Positions 25,974-35,119 are shown, counted from the first letter of the stretch. The stretch: 64,000 nucleotides of DNA from Planctomycetaceae bacterium (GCA_024742875.1 JANSXP010000010.1:91203-155202), one strand, 5' to 3'. Numbers and translations are program-made. The notes: a model not told the origin generated them from the letters alone.

Positions 25974-27608
25974 ATGAAAAAGCAACGCGGTTTGAAGGTC
26001 TTTCTCTCTGCAGCTCTGGCAGGAAGCCAGCTGCTGGCAGCACTGTCTGTGTCTGCAGAGGACAACCAGTCCTCCACCCCTCCCGCGAAAACAGCCCAGG
26101 CCGCTCCGCAGACAACCGTGCAGCGGGAACTGCAGAAGCTGGTTCATGAGGATCAGGCCGGCCAGCAGAGCAACCGCCCGGTGCCCGCGATCCGGCAGGT
26201 GCAGGCCACTCAGGCTTCGGCCAGCGGGCAGCAGGTGAACCCGCAGCAGGTGAACCCGCAGCAGGATCTGCGCACCGCTCGCAAAGCCGTGCGGGAAGAG
26301 CGTCGGCAAAATGGATTCTTCCGCCGGCTGTTTACCGACAACTCACAGCCGAAGCAGATTCCCGGCCTTGGTGCACCGCCGCCAAAAATCGGCAATCCAC
26401 CGCCGCTGATCTATCGCTCCGTTGCCGGGCAGACCGTCCAGACAGGTGGGCCATCCGGCCGCACAATGGTCGTCAGCAACTCGGCTGCACCTGGCAAATC
26501 CACGGTACCGATTGTGACCAGCAACGGTAAGCCTGTGACCAGCAGCGCGAAGCCTGTGACCAGCAGCGCGAAGCCAGTGAACGGCAACGCCAAAGTGTCG
26601 ACAACCGACGGGCGAGCTTTTGAGAATCCGTTTGAGACGGCCGCTGATCAGGCCACTGATCAGGTCGACGACGTGCTGATGGATCTGGATGCCCTGGTGG
26701 CTGAAGAAAAAGCGGCGCTGGAAAAAGCCGAGTCGCAGGTGCAGTCCGCCGCCGTTGCCGCCGTTCCGGAACCAGCGGTTGCTGCCGAGATTGAGCCAGG
26801 CCTCGCCGTTGTGACGGAGTCCGCCGATCTTCCCCACGAACTTCCTGCTGTTGTCTCTGCCGACTCTGAGGATGTCGCTCCTGTGACGCTGCCAGTCGTC
26901 GAACCGGGCGATTCGGTTGCCGCCGAAGACGTCGTTCTGACAGAAGCCACGCCAGCTGACGACGAAGCTCTCGAAGCCGTTCCTCTGCTCAAAGTGGAAG
27001 CGGCCGACGCTGTGGTGTCCACAGAGCCAGCCGCCCCCATGGCCCTGACTCCCGTGGACGCTGCCACAGACAATGTGCCGGCTGAAGCTGTGGTCCAGGC
27101 ACCGGCTGCGAACGCCAAACCGCAGTTGGACGTTGCCGACACAGCTGTTCCACAGCAGGCAGACGTCAGCCAGCAGCCTGAACAGAAACGGTCGGAACTG
27201 TCTGTGGAAGAACGCCGTCGTCTGCTCGCCAGTCGTGCTCGCCGCGATCACCAGACCTATCGCATCATGGCCCGAACCGGAAAGACGGGTTTCAAGGGAT
27301 TCTGTCCGGTTGAGTTGCGGGATAACCGCGAGCTGATCGACAGCCGTCAGGACCACAAAGCGCGGTTTGGTCTGCAGACGTACTACTTCAGTTCTGAGGA
27401 AGCTCGGGTGGCCTTCGAGGAGAATCCTTCCCGCTACGCTCCCGCTGCTGGAGGCAGTGACGTGGTGCTGCTGGTCAATACCAGCGAAGAAGAGCCAGGC
27501 AGCCTCGACTTTTCGCTGTGGTACCGTGATCGGTTATTCCTGTTCCGATCTCGCGAAACGCAGCAGCTGTTCTCAAAGAATCCGGCTCGCTACGCCAACC
27601 AGTATTAA
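25974..27608 (+). CDS. Exported Ala/Glu/Val-rich protein with C-terminal YHS-like repeats
   Basis: 544 aa from ATG 25974, with AAGGAG nine bases upstream; the open frame reaches back to 25626 but that part overlaps the promoter side of sppA and looks non-coding. Signal peptide 1-28 (LKVFLSAALAGSQLLAALSVSA). Residues 30-390 are low complexity: Gln/Pro-rich with a 15-bp and a 21-bp tandem duplication (QQVNPQQVNPQQ; KPVTSSAKPVTSSAKPV), then Ala/Val/Glu-rich (VAAVPEPAVAAEIEPGLAVV...). Residues about 430-540 contain two YHS-like halves: GFKGFCPVELRDNRELIDS...YYFSSEEARVAFEENPSRYAP and SLWYRDRLFLFRSRETQQLFSKNPARYANQY. YHS domains bind metal; only one Cys is left here. Function unknown. Confidence 0.82.
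   Translation: MKKQRGLKVFLSAALAGSQLLAALSVSAEDNQSSTPPAKTAQAAPQTTVQRELQKLVHEDQAGQQSNRPVPAIRQVQATQASASGQQVNPQQVNPQQDLRTARKAVREERRQNGFFRRLFTDNSQPKQIPGLGAPPPKIGNPPPLIYRSVAGQTVQTGGPSGRTMVVSNSAAPGKSTVPIVTSNGKPVTSSAKPVTSSAKPVNGNAKVSTTDGRAFENPFETAADQATDQVDDVLMDLDALVAEEKAALEKAESQVQSAAVAAVPEPAVAAEIEPGLAVVTESADLPHELPAVVSADSEDVAPVTLPVVEPGDSVAAEDVVLTEATPADDEALEAVPLLKVEAADAVVSTEPAAPMALTPVDAATDNVPAEAVVQAPAANAKPQLDVADTAVPQQADVSQQPEQKRSELSVEERRRLLASRARRDHQTYRIMARTGKTGFKGFCPVELRDNRELIDSRQDHKARFGLQTYYFSSEEARVAFEENPSRYAPAAGGSDVVLLVNTSEEEPGSLDFSLWYRDRLFLFRSRETQQLFSKNPARYANQY
26235..26264 (+). repeat. 15-bp tandem duplication inside CDS
   Basis: Two perfect copies of GTGAACCCGCAGCAG, in frame, encoding VNPQQ twice in the exported protein. 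Confidence 0.9.
26529..26570 (+). repeat. 21-bp tandem duplication inside CDS
   Basis: Two perfect copies of a 21-bp unit in frame, encoding KPVTSSA twice, followed by a diverged third copy (KPVNGNA). Confidence 0.9.
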
Positions 27609-27700
27609 CAGGCGTGCTGACCGATCAGAACGGCTTTTGAAGGGCCCGAGGCAGTTTCAGTAGCGCTTATGCTGAACGCCCACCCTGATGACAGACTTCA

Positions 27701-27738
27701 GGCTGCTGTTGCCAAACGGTGACAGCAGCCTTTTTTTT
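27701..27738 (+). terminator. Rho-independent terminator
   Basis: Perfect nine-base stem GGCTGCTGT / ACAGCAGCC with a 12-base loop and eight T. It closes the exported YHS-like gene about 95 bases after its stop. Confidence 0.93.
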
Positions 27739-28201
27739 GCGCTGCAGGTTAGCGGCGCGAAGTGCAGCGTTTGGCTGCATTGCGCTGACGCTTCGCATCC
27801 GATTTGTGCTGATGCAGAATTCGAACGATGTCAGACGCAGCGCCGATCTGCAGGATCTGCCGGTACCGGTCCAAAACTCTGAGTGTTCACCTTCAATTTC
27901 GTCACGATGACAACTTTTTGTTGAAGAGTGAGCAAATCGTTAACGCTTTTTGGAGGAAACCATGTTGACACAAAAAGCCGATTGGAATTATCACTCGGCC
28001 TCTCAAGGAAACTCATTCTGAGTTCACATCATACCTCTCTCATCCTTCCTTCCCGTTCGGGAAACAGAACACGACGACTTCCTTCCACAAGTCAGCAGGT
28101 CAGACCCATCATCTCAAAGATTCGTCTTACTGCAGTCGCGTTCAAAGATCTCTCAATCCTGCCTCTCTCTCCTTTCGTACTGCTCTCAAGTTGAGGATAT
28201 C
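27739..28201 (+). other. 463-bp leader/intergenic region
   Basis: Between terminator 27701-27738 and the regulator at 28202. It holds the candidate leader ORF at 27962-28021, preceded by CAACTTTTTGTTG (a short inverted repeat at about 27911-27923), and then about 180 bases that are strongly C/T-rich. GAGGATATC lies just before ATG 28202. No clear sigma-70 or sigma-54 promoter was found by eye. Confidence 0.5.
27962..28021 (+). CDS. Candidate 19-codon leader ORF
   Basis: ATG 27962 has a near-ideal ribosome site TTGGAGG six bases upstream. It encodes MLTQKADWNYHSASQGNSF and stops with TGA at 28019. The next gene begins 180 bases later after a pyrimidine-rich stretch. The ORF has no run of one amino acid and no known match. 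It might be a leader peptide for the regulator at 28202, the translated head of a small RNA, or chance. Confidence 0.35.
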   Translation: MLTQKADWNYHSASQGNSF

Positions 28202-29725
28202 ATGAACGAGTACCCCTCAGGCGCTCATCATGAGCCGCAGATTTTAAGGTTTCCCGGTGCTGCCGCACCAACCGGAACCCCTGCTGCTCAGGAAATGTCT
28301 CATCAACAGACTTCCTTCACGCCGGAAGCTGCCACACCGCCTCCTCAATCGGTGCTGGTGTTTTCGCCTCGCCCTGGTGCTCGACAACTGCTGGCTGATG
28401 ATGTCCGCAAACGCGGCATGACGGTCTGCGAGACGGACAGCCCGGACGCCATGCTGTTTCATCTGAGTCGCCAGGAATTCCAGATCTGCATCATCGATGA
28501 CGCGGATCAGGTGTCGCGACTGCAGGAAGTGAACGCGGCCATTCGAAATCACTCTCGGTCCGCTCAGGTGCTGTGCATCGTCTCTGAAGACTCCCGCTGG
28601 GGACGAGAGACGGTACCCAGCTTTGACTGCGAAGTCATCGAGCGGCCATTCTCGGCCACTCGCTTCGGTGCCGGTCTGCAGACCGCCATTCAGAAGAATG
28701 AGCTGATCCGGGAAAACGAAAACCTGAAGCGTCAGTTGCTCAATCGCAATCTGATGGATCTGGTGGGCAGCACGCCCGCCATGCAGGCTCTGCGAGAGAG
28801 TATTCGCATTGCGGCGGACGACGATCGCACTGTGCTGGTCCGAGGGGAGGCGGGCAGTGGCACAACTCTGATCGCGGAAGGTCTGCATCGCTGCAGCCGC
28901 CGTGCAGAGAAGCCTTTTCTGCGAATCGACTGCAGTCTGCACTCTGTCGAAACGCTGGAGCATCAGCTGTTTGGTGACGGCACGGCGGAAGGCTTTCCCG
29001 GTTATCTGATGATGGCCGATGGCGGCTCCATTCTGCTGGACAACGTGGAAACCGTGGCTCTGCCGTTTCAGAAGAAACTGGCCCAGCTGCTGGAGCAGCG
29101 AGCCACTTCCATTCTGAATGGCACGCAGGATTCGCCCAACATTCGCTTTGTGGCGGCCACGCACTGTGATCTGAATCGACTGGCTATGGAAGGCCGGTTC
29201 CGTGATGATCTGCTGCAGCACCTCAGCGGAATTACACTGCAGTCACCACCGCTGCGAGTGCGACACAACGACATTCCACTGCTGGTGGAACATTTCATCG
29301 GTGAAATTTCGCTCAAGGAAGGGCGACCGCCGCGTGCGGTGAGCAGGGAAGCTCTGCAACTTCTGGAAAGTCACTCCTGGCCGGGCAACGTTCGCGAACT
29401 TCGCAACATGATCGAGCGAGCCTGTACGGTGGATGTGGGTGGCACGATCGACGCGGAGAGCATTCGACCGTGGCTGCAGAATGAAGCAGTCGAAGAGCAC
29501 AACGTCGAATCCGTGGGCATGACGCTGCGGGAAATGGAACGCAAACTCATCGAATCCACTTTTGCTCGCTGCAACGGCAATCGGGAACGCACGGCTCAGA
29601 TCCTGAAAATCGGTCTGAGAACGCTGTCCGGCAAACTCAGAGAGTACGGCTATCCTCCTCGTGGGGGTCCCGGATCCAACCTGAAGGTTCACGCTCCGGC
29701 TGTTGAGCAGCGTCGCGCTGCTTAG
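28202..29725 (+). CDS. Degenerate sigma-54 activator-like regulator (AAA+ without Walker A Lys and GAFTGA)
   Basis: 507 aa. Residues 50-165 look like a receiver domain with strand QICIIDD, but the acidic pair of the first strand is missing (SVLVFSPRPG). Residues 186-420 follow the AAA+ domain of enhancer-binding proteins (LVGSTPAMQALRESIR, SWPGNVRELRNMIERA). Key sites are lost: Walker A reads GEAGSGTT (215-222), with Thr221 in place of Lys; Walker B reads ILLDNVE, Asn for Glu; and the GAFTGA loop is deleted, LFG (256-258) being followed after 13 residues by ADGG. The Fis-type helix-turn-helix is kept at the end (LIESTFARCNGNRERTAQILKIGLRTLSGKLREYGY). It should bind DNA but not hydrolyse ATP or contact sigma-54. 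Compare the intact protein at 38025. Likely regulated through its long leader. Confidence 0.85.
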   Translation: MNEYPSGAHHEPQILRFPGAAAPTGTPAAQEMSHQQTSFTPEAATPPPQSVLVFSPRPGARQLLADDVRKRGMTVCETDSPDAMLFHLSRQEFQICIIDDADQVSRLQEVNAAIRNHSRSAQVLCIVSEDSRWGRETVPSFDCEVIERPFSATRFGAGLQTAIQKNELIRENENLKRQLLNRNLMDLVGSTPAMQALRESIRIAADDDRTVLVRGEAGSGTTLIAEGLHRCSRRAEKPFLRIDCSLHSVETLEHQLFGDGTAEGFPGYLMMADGGSILLDNVETVALPFQKKLAQLLEQRATSILNGTQDSPNIRFVAATHCDLNRLAMEGRFRDDLLQHLSGITLQSPPLRVRHNDIPLLVEHFIGEISLKEGRPPRAVSREALQLLESHSWPGNVRELRNMIERACTVDVGGTIDAESIRPWLQNEAVEEHNVESVGMTLREMERKLIESTFARCNGNRERTAQILKIGLRTLSGKLREYGYPPRGGPGSNLKVHAPAVEQRRAA

Positions 29726-29747
29726 ACCAACCGGACGAAAAATGTGG

Positions 29748-29782
29748 AAAGGGCGAGTTCTCACCAGGGACTCGCCCTTTCT
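29748..29782 (+). terminator. Probable terminator hairpin
   Basis: Eleven-base stem AAAGGGCGAGT / ACTCGCCCTTT with an 11-base loop, ending in TTTCTG. The T tail is short. It lies 23 bases after the regulator stop. Confidence 0.7.
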
Positions 29783-29897
29783 GCGTTGGCGGCCTGTGAA
29801 TTAGACTTCTCCAGCCCGACCAGCTGTCTTCCTGGAAGATCTGTGCGGGCCGGCGGTCGTTCGATCTGATTTTGTCTGGCTGAGACCTGCAACAGGG

Positions 29898-31058
29898 ATG
29901 TTTCAAGCGCTATCCAGGAGTGCACGGCACTTTGCCACTGCCGTGCTGTTGCTGCTGCTGCTGCTCGGACTGGCCGAAGTCGGTCTGCGAGTGAGTGCCC
30001 CTCCACGCGCTGCCACCGTGGCTTCTGTGGCTGCCGGACAGCTACAGTCACTGTTGGTTCCTTCAGCCACATCGCACCACGAAATGGTGCGACTGTCGAC
30101 AGTTGTCTGCGAAACGGGCGTCCCCATTCAAACCAACAGTCTGGGACTGCGGGGGCCGATGCCGGACAGTGATCTGCCCGCTGATATGCCCCGCATTCTG
30201 GTCCTGGGCGATGAGACCATTCTGGGCCCTCAGCTGAACGATGAGGAAACGGTGCCCGCGCGGCTGCAGCAGCTGCTGGAAAAAAACGGTGTTGCGGCCG
30301 AGGTGATCAACGGCGGTGTTCCGGGATACAGCCCCCTGCTGTCGTGGCTGCTGTATCATCATGAACTGCAGCGACTGCAGCCGGATTTCGTGATCCTGCA
30401 TTTTGACATGACGGATGTGGCCGACGACGCCTTCTATCGCCCCGCGCTCAAATCTCAGGGGGACGAGCGGGTGTGCTGTCATTCCGTGCTGCAAACCACT
30501 CCGCAAAGCCCGGGCCTGCTGGTTGATCTGGTCCGTTCGTCAGCGGTGGCCGGATGGGTGCAGCAGGCGGCCGGGCTGGACGGCGGTGCCCGAACAAAGG
30601 ATCGGACCTGGCTGCGTGAGCGTTACCAGTGGACGGCTGCGTCGGGCGCCGATCTGCGGCTGCTGGTGCGTCATGCGCTGGAACCGGTGGACCTGTTTGC
30701 CAGTGCGGCGCGGGAACAGAATTTCGAGTTGATTCTCGTGACCAGTCCGGTTCCCTGGCAGGTTGCCACTGAGGACGGCTTTCCGCGTTTGGCAGAGTCC
30801 ATCGGCATCAATGCCTCATGGCCCGTCACTCAGGATCTGCCACAGCGGATTCTCTCGATGAAGAGTGAGAAAACGGCCACTCGGTTTTGTGATGCGACGG
30901 CCGCGTTTCGTACGTTCAGTCAGCCCGCGCGGCTGTTTCTGGAGGATGATCGCAATCTGTCACGGCTGGGCGCCGCTCTGTATGCCAGAGAGCTGGCCGG
31001 CCAGATACTTTCGCTGAATTTTGCCCGGACCGACAGGCAGAACGGAACAATGCATTGA
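29898..31058 (+). CDS. SGNH-hydrolase-like membrane-anchored protein, catalytic residues lost
   Basis: 386 aa. N-terminal membrane anchor or signal (FATAVLLLLLLLGLAEVGLRV). The SGNH/GDSL fold can be followed: NSLGLRGPMP, block I ILVLGDETILGPQLNDEETVPARLQ, block II EVINGGVPGYSPLLSWLL, block III FVILHFDMTDVADDAFY, and the final DDRNLSRLGAALYARELAG. The nucleophile Ser of GDS is Glu106, the block III Asn is Thr, and the His of the final DxxH is Asn353. So the fold remains but esterase or acetyltransferase chemistry is unlikely. It follows the degenerate regulator but is separated from it by a terminator. Confidence 0.75.
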   Translation: MFQALSRSARHFATAVLLLLLLLGLAEVGLRVSAPPRAATVASVAAGQLQSLLVPSATSHHEMVRLSTVVCETGVPIQTNSLGLRGPMPDSDLPADMPRILVLGDETILGPQLNDEETVPARLQQLLEKNGVAAEVINGGVPGYSPLLSWLLYHHELQRLQPDFVILHFDMTDVADDAFYRPALKSQGDERVCCHSVLQTTPQSPGLLVDLVRSSAVAGWVQQAAGLDGGARTKDRTWLRERYQWTAASGADLRLLVRHALEPVDLFASAAREQNFELILVTSPVPWQVATEDGFPRLAESIGINASWPVTQDLPQRILSMKSEKTATRFCDATAAFRTFSQPARLFLEDDRNLSRLGAALYARELAGQILSLNFARTDRQNGTMH

Positions 31059-31127
31059 GTCCGATTTGGTTTGCTGTTCCAATCCGTCACCTTCCTGCCT
31101 GACGCCATCTGAGGGACGTCGCTGAAC

Positions 31128-32357
31128 ATGAACGCTTACGAATCTGCACGCCACTATTTTGAGACCGCGGCGGCCGTTATGGACCTGTCGCCAAATATGA
31201 AAAAACTGCTGATGACGCCCGAACGGGAGGTCAAAGTGCAGGTGGCGCTGAAACTGGACAACGGAGAGATCGCCACATTTGTCGGCTATCGCATGCAGCA
31301 CAACAGTGCGCGTGGCCCCATGAAAGGCGGTCTGCGATACCACCACGAAGTGGATGCGGAGGAAGTACTGGCGCTGGCCTCGCTGATGACATGGAAAACG
31401 GCGGTTGTCGATATTCCCTATGGCGGCGCCAAAGGGGGCATCAGCGTGGCCCCCAAGACGCTCAGTGAATCTGAACTGGAACTGATGACCCGCAAGTTTG
31501 TGGATGAACTGCAGGACGTGATTGGTCCCGATAAGGACATTCCAGCTCCCGATATGGGAACCAACGCACAGGTGATGGCGTGGATCGTCAATCAGTATGA
31601 AAAGTATCACGGTTTTAATCCGGCATGCGTGACGGGCAAGCCGCTGGAACTGCACGGCGCGGATGGACGTGAAGAGGCGACTGGGCGCGGTGTGGGTCTG
31701 TTGACAGAGGTGATGCTGAAAAAATTCGATCGCACTCTGGCGGACGCCACCATTGCGCTGCAGGGCTTCGGTAACGTCGGGTCACATGCGGCCAGGTATC
31801 TGTCGGACAATGGGGGGAAGGTCGTGGCGATCTCTGATATCAGCGGCGCCTGCTATGACTCTGGCGGGATCGACATCGCCGCAGCGCTGGCGCATGTGAA
31901 GCAGCACCGTTCTCTGGAAGGGTTTGATGCTGAAAAACGAATTTCCAATGAGGAACTGCTGGCGCTGGATGTGGATGTCCTGATCCCTGCCGCTCTGGGG
32001 GGAGTGCTGACTGAAGAGAATGCGGGCGATGTGCGGGCGAAATACATTGTGGAAGCGGCAAATGGCCCCGTGCTGCCGGAGGCTGATGAGATTTTCCGCA
32101 AACGAGAGATCCCCGTTCTGCCGGATATTCTCGCCAACGCTGGTGGTGTAACGGTCAGTTACCTGGAGTGGGTGCAGAACCGACAATACTTCAAATGGGA
32201 TCTGGATCGCACACGCGCTGAACTGGCTCGAACGCTCACGGCGAGCTTTGACAAGATGTGGCAACTGGCGACAGAAAAGCATATTCCCCTGCGTACAGCC
32301 GCGTATCTGATGGGAATCGGACGTGTGGGACGCTCTACCGTACTGGCAGGCATCTAG
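31128..32357 (+). CDS. gdhA: Glutamate dehydrogenase (Glu/Leu/Phe/Val family)
   Basis: 409 aa, cytosolic. Interconverts glutamate with 2-oxoglutarate and ammonia. Substrate-binding and catalytic lysines are present: [10 protein letters not shown] (Lys66), [19 protein letters not shown] (Lys90, Lys102), catalytic Asp in [15 protein letters not shown]. The Rossmann part has [17 protein letters not shown]. Length and motifs fit the hexameric about 420-aa class. NAD versus NADP use is not decided. The cyclic-nucleotide-binding gene follows 82 bases later in the same direction. Confidence 0.95.
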   Translation: MNAYESARHYFETAAAVMDLSPNMKKLLMTPEREVKVQVALKLDNGEIATFVGYRMQHNSARGPMKGGLRYHHEVDAEEVLALASLMTWKTAVVDIPYGGAKGGISVAPKTLSESELELMTRKFVDELQDVIGPDKDIPAPDMGTNAQVMAWIVNQYEKYHGFNPACVTGKPLELHGADGREEATGRGVGLLTEVMLKKFDRTLADATIALQGFGNVGSHAARYLSDNGGKVVAISDISGACYDSGGIDIAAALAHVKQHRSLEGFDAEKRISNEELLALDVDVLIPAALGGVLTEENAGDVRAKYIVEAANGPVLPEADEIFRKREIPVLPDILANAGGVTVSYLEWVQNRQYFKWDLDRTRAELARTLTASFDKMWQLATEKHIPLRTAAYLMGIGRVGRSTVLAGI

Positions 32358-32439
32358 AATTCTTGCGCTGCCCGGGGCCGGTCATGCCCCCGACAGCAAC
32401 GACGATCGACAGTGTTTCTCTTCAGGAACGGGCGAGACT

Positions 32440-32964
32440 ATGAATATGCTGACCGAAGATCTGACTGCGCTGCAGATCTTCACCGGACTGGGCCCGGATG
32501 CGGCCTCCCGAATTTGTGCGTCACTGCGAACGCTCGAATTCAGTGCTGACGATCTCATTCTGAATGAAGGTGAGAGCGTTCAGGCACTGTGGATTATTCT
32601 GGAGGGGCGCTGTGTCGTGAGTCGATCGTGTGACGTGTCGCAGCAGCGGGTGCTGGCGGAATTGAAACCGGGTGACGTGTTTGGCGAAATGAGCTTTGTC
32701 CGTCGCGCTCCGCATTCGGCCTCGATTCGTGCAGTGACTGACGTCAAAGTCTGCTCCTATCGCCGCTCTGAGTTTCTGGATCTGCTCAAAGATGACCCCG
32801 AAGCCGCCTGGCGGGTGACGTCCAACATTGCCGACGTTCTGGCAGAGCGTCTGCGACGCATGGACACGTGGGTGTGCGAAATCATGGAACGACCGGACGC
32901 AGAAGATCGTCGCAACGAATGGGAGACGTTTCGTTCGGCCGTCTACACAAACTGGAATTTCTAA
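32440..32964 (+). CDS. Cyclic-nucleotide-binding-domain protein (Crp-like sensor domain)
   Basis: 174 aa from ATG 32440; a longer frame begins at 32323 inside the end of gdhA. One cNMP-binding beta-roll: LQIFTGLGPDAASRICASLRTLEFSADDLILNEGESVQALWIILEGRCVVSR, LKPGDVFGEMSFVRRAPHSASIRAVTDVKVCSYRRSEF. The phosphate-binding cassette GEMSFVRRAPHSASI has the expected Glu, with Ser-Ala before the Arg position unclear. There is no helix-turn-helix; after the core comes a helix (NIADVLAERLRRMDTWVCEIM) and a short tail. It may act as a stand-alone sensor, possibly tied to gdhA. Confidence 0.85.
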   Translation: MNMLTEDLTALQIFTGLGPDAASRICASLRTLEFSADDLILNEGESVQALWIILEGRCVVSRSCDVSQQRVLAELKPGDVFGEMSFVRRAPHSASIRAVTDVKVCSYRRSEFLDLLKDDPEAAWRVTSNIADVLAERLRRMDTWVCEIMERPDAEDRRNEWETFRSAVYTNWNF

Positions 32965-33107
32965 ACGCATCGCCGCGGCACGGATGCAATTTCCGCCTGC
33001 TGCAGGACCATGGCTTGCACCTCCGTTCATGCCGTATGCACGGTTATTTGCCCAGGCACTTTGTCGTGTTTCAGTCCTCCGCCTGACTCCCCCGACAGGC
33101 CATAACT

Positions 33108-33293
33108 GTGCAGAGCGTGCCGAAAGGAACGGGGCGAGTCGGCGTCTGTTTCCTGACCTGCGCGGCTGCCGGCTGGTGCCTGCTCAGCTGTGCGACAATG
33201 CGGACTAACCAGCGTGGGTGCGTGAAATGCGACGGGGCTGTGGAACTGTCGGCTCACCGTTCGTATGGTGATTCGAATCGACCTGAATTCTGA
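33108..33293 (+). CDS. Candidate small Cys-rich lipoprotein-like ORF
   Basis: 61 codons from GTG 33108 (or GTG 33120), stopping directly before the proA start (TGAATG). The start VGVCFLTCAAAGWCLLSC resembles a lipoprotein signal with a lipobox, followed by a short chain with CVKC. No convincing ribosome site and no known family. It may be a chance frame in the 329-bp gap that otherwise shows nothing clear. Confidence 0.22.
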   Translation: MQSVPKGTGRVGVCFLTCAAAGWCLLSCATMRTNQRGCVKCDGAVELSAHRSYGDSNRPEF

Positions 33294-34565
33294 ATGCTGA
33301 TCAAACTGATGACTGACTTATCGCAATATGTGCGGTCTGTCGCCGACCAGGCGCGACAGGCTTCGATTGACCTGGCGGCCGCCACCGGAGAGCAAAAGCT
33401 GGCCTGGTTAGGTCGCTGTGCGGACATGCTGGTATCCCGAGCGGACGAAATTCTCGCCGAGAATCAGAAAGACCTGGTGGCGGCCGAGCAGGCGGGCCTG
33501 AGTGACGCCATGGTCGATCGCCTGCGTTTGACTCCCGAGCGTCTGCAGAATCTGGCCAGCGCCGTACTGGAAATTGGCCAGCTGCCGGATCCCGTTGGCG
33601 AAGTGATTGACAGTTCCAAACGCCCAAATGGTCTTTTGGTCACTCGCGTGCGTGTTCCCCTTGGGGTTGTGTTTTTTATTTACGAATCACGTCCGAACGT
33701 CACTATGGATGCCGCCGCATTGTGTGTGAAGAGCGGAAATGCCGTCATTCTGCGTGGTGGAAAAGAGGCGATTCACAGCAACACCATTCTGCATCGCGTC
33801 ATCGCCGACGCGCTCCGGGCTGAAGGTCTGCCCGAACACGCCGTGCAACTGGTCGAAACGACAGATCGCGCCGCTGTGGGCGAATTTCTGGGGCAGGGGG
33901 ATCTGATCGATGTCACCATTCCCCGAGGGGGAAAATCACTGATTGAACGGGTGGCACGCGAGGCCACGATGCCCGTCATCAAACACTACGATGGCATCTG
34001 TCATGTCTACGTGGATGCCTCCGCCGACCCGCAGATGGCCACGCGGATCGCGATCAACAGCAAATGTCAACGTCCGGGGGTCTGCAATGCGGCCGAAACA
34101 CTGCTGATCCACAGGGAAGCGGCGGCGAAGTTCTGGCCCGAACTGGCGGCCGAACTGCAGGCGGCCGGTGTTGAGCTTCGATGTTGTGAGAAGAGCGTGG
34201 AAGGTATCGACGGAGCGATCGCCGCGACCGAGGAAGACTTCGGCACGGAATATCTGGACCTGATCCTGTCAGTGCGAATCGTGGATTCTCTCGACGAGGC
34301 GGCAGCGCACATCCGCCGCTTTGGGTCAGGTCATACCGAATCGATTGTCACGGCAGACCTGGCGGCCGCGGGCTGGTTTCAGACACACGTTGACTCTTCG
34401 GCTGTGATTGTGAATGCCAGCACCCGATTCAACGACGGTGGAGAATTTGGTCTGGGGGCCGAGATTGGCATCAGCACGGACCGATTCCACGCACGGGGGC
34501 CCTGTGGGCTGCGGGAAATCATGACTTACAAGTATGTGGTGCACGGAGCAGGGCAGGTGCGCTAG
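33294..34565 (+). CDS. proA: Gamma-glutamyl phosphate reductase
   Basis: 423 aa from ATG 33294 (ATG 33309 also possible). Reduces gamma-glutamyl phosphate with NADPH to glutamate semialdehyde in proline synthesis. ALDH-fold motifs: [49 protein letters not shown], the catalytic Cys264 in [15 protein letters not shown], and [40 protein letters not shown]. proB is not next to it. It starts immediately after the stop of a possible small ORF. Confidence 0.96.
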   Translation: MLIKLMTDLSQYVRSVADQARQASIDLAAATGEQKLAWLGRCADMLVSRADEILAENQKDLVAAEQAGLSDAMVDRLRLTPERLQNLASAVLEIGQLPDPVGEVIDSSKRPNGLLVTRVRVPLGVVFFIYESRPNVTMDAAALCVKSGNAVILRGGKEAIHSNTILHRVIADALRAEGLPEHAVQLVETTDRAAVGEFLGQGDLIDVTIPRGGKSLIERVAREATMPVIKHYDGICHVYVDASADPQMATRIAINSKCQRPGVCNAAETLLIHREAAAKFWPELAAELQAAGVELRCCEKSVEGIDGAIAATEEDFGTEYLDLILSVRIVDSLDEAAAHIRRFGSGHTESIVTADLAAAGWFQTHVDSSAVIVNASTRFNDGGEFGLGAEIGISTDRFHARGPCGLREIMTYKYVVHGAGQVR

Positions 34566-34918
34566 ACGGGGCACGCGGTCATTGACCCGTGCAATCCGTG
34601 ACGCCCTCCAGCGGCAGATGAGAGGTTGTCGAGCAGTCGGCAGGCTGCCGCCAATCGAGCGGCCGGCAGCATCGTGCCTTGTGGGTGATCTCTCGGGAAA
34701 ATGTCACCGAATTGACGCCTCGGTTTGCGAAACGCCAGCTTGCTGCCGATATTCTGAGGACGAACTGGACTTCTGTCGCAAAACCGAGCAGGAACCCACC
34801 TTTTTTTGGCGTTCCACGGGACAGTACTGGACTTTCAAAATCCCCGTTCGCTATACTCCCCGGCTCGCTGGCCGCGATGAAATGTACATAAGTTCACCTA
34901 TTTACCGGTGTTGGTGAT
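34566..34918 (+). other. 353-bp leader of rpmI
   Basis: Between proA and rpmI. It contains a candidate promoter at 34828-34857 and no recognisable gene. In many bacteria the leader before rpmI/rplT contains an infC gene or an L20-binding RNA; infC is absent here, and I could not recognise an L20 leader by eye. Confidence 0.5.
34828..34857 (+). promoter_or_regulatory. Candidate sigma-70 promoter of rpmI-rplT
   Basis: TGGACT at 34828-34833 and TATACT at 34852-34857, spaced by 18 bases, about 60 bases ahead of rpmI. The -10 is close to consensus; the -35 is weaker. Confidence 0.5.
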
Positions 34919-35119
34919 ATGCCGAAGCAGAAAACTCACAAAGGGATGAAACGCCGATTTAAGATTACGGCGTCAGGCAAAGCGAAGCACCGCAGTGCTT
35001 TTCGCGGGCACCTGCTGAGCGGAAAGTCCGCCAAACGCAAGCGTGGTCTGCGAAACAGCGGCATTACCGAGGGCAAGGACGCGAAGAACATCGTCGCCGC
35101 CCTGCGACCGTCTCTGTAA
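34919..35119 (+). CDS. rpmI: 50S ribosomal protein bL35
   Basis: 66 aa, highly basic: [27 protein letters not shown], ending [14 protein letters not shown]. Standard length for bL35. First gene of the rpmI-rplT pair; the spacer to rplT is 184 bases, longer than usual. Ribosome site is weak (GTGTTGGTGAT). Confidence 0.96.
   Translation: MPKQKTHKGMKRRFKITASGKAKHRSAFRGHLLSGKSAKRKRGLRNSGITEGKDAKNIVAALRPSL

Noticed and set aside
27928..28194. 88-codon frame in the leader of the regulator
   Set aside because: Ser/Leu-rich translation of C/T-rich DNA, no ribosome site; the shorter frame at 27962 has the better site.
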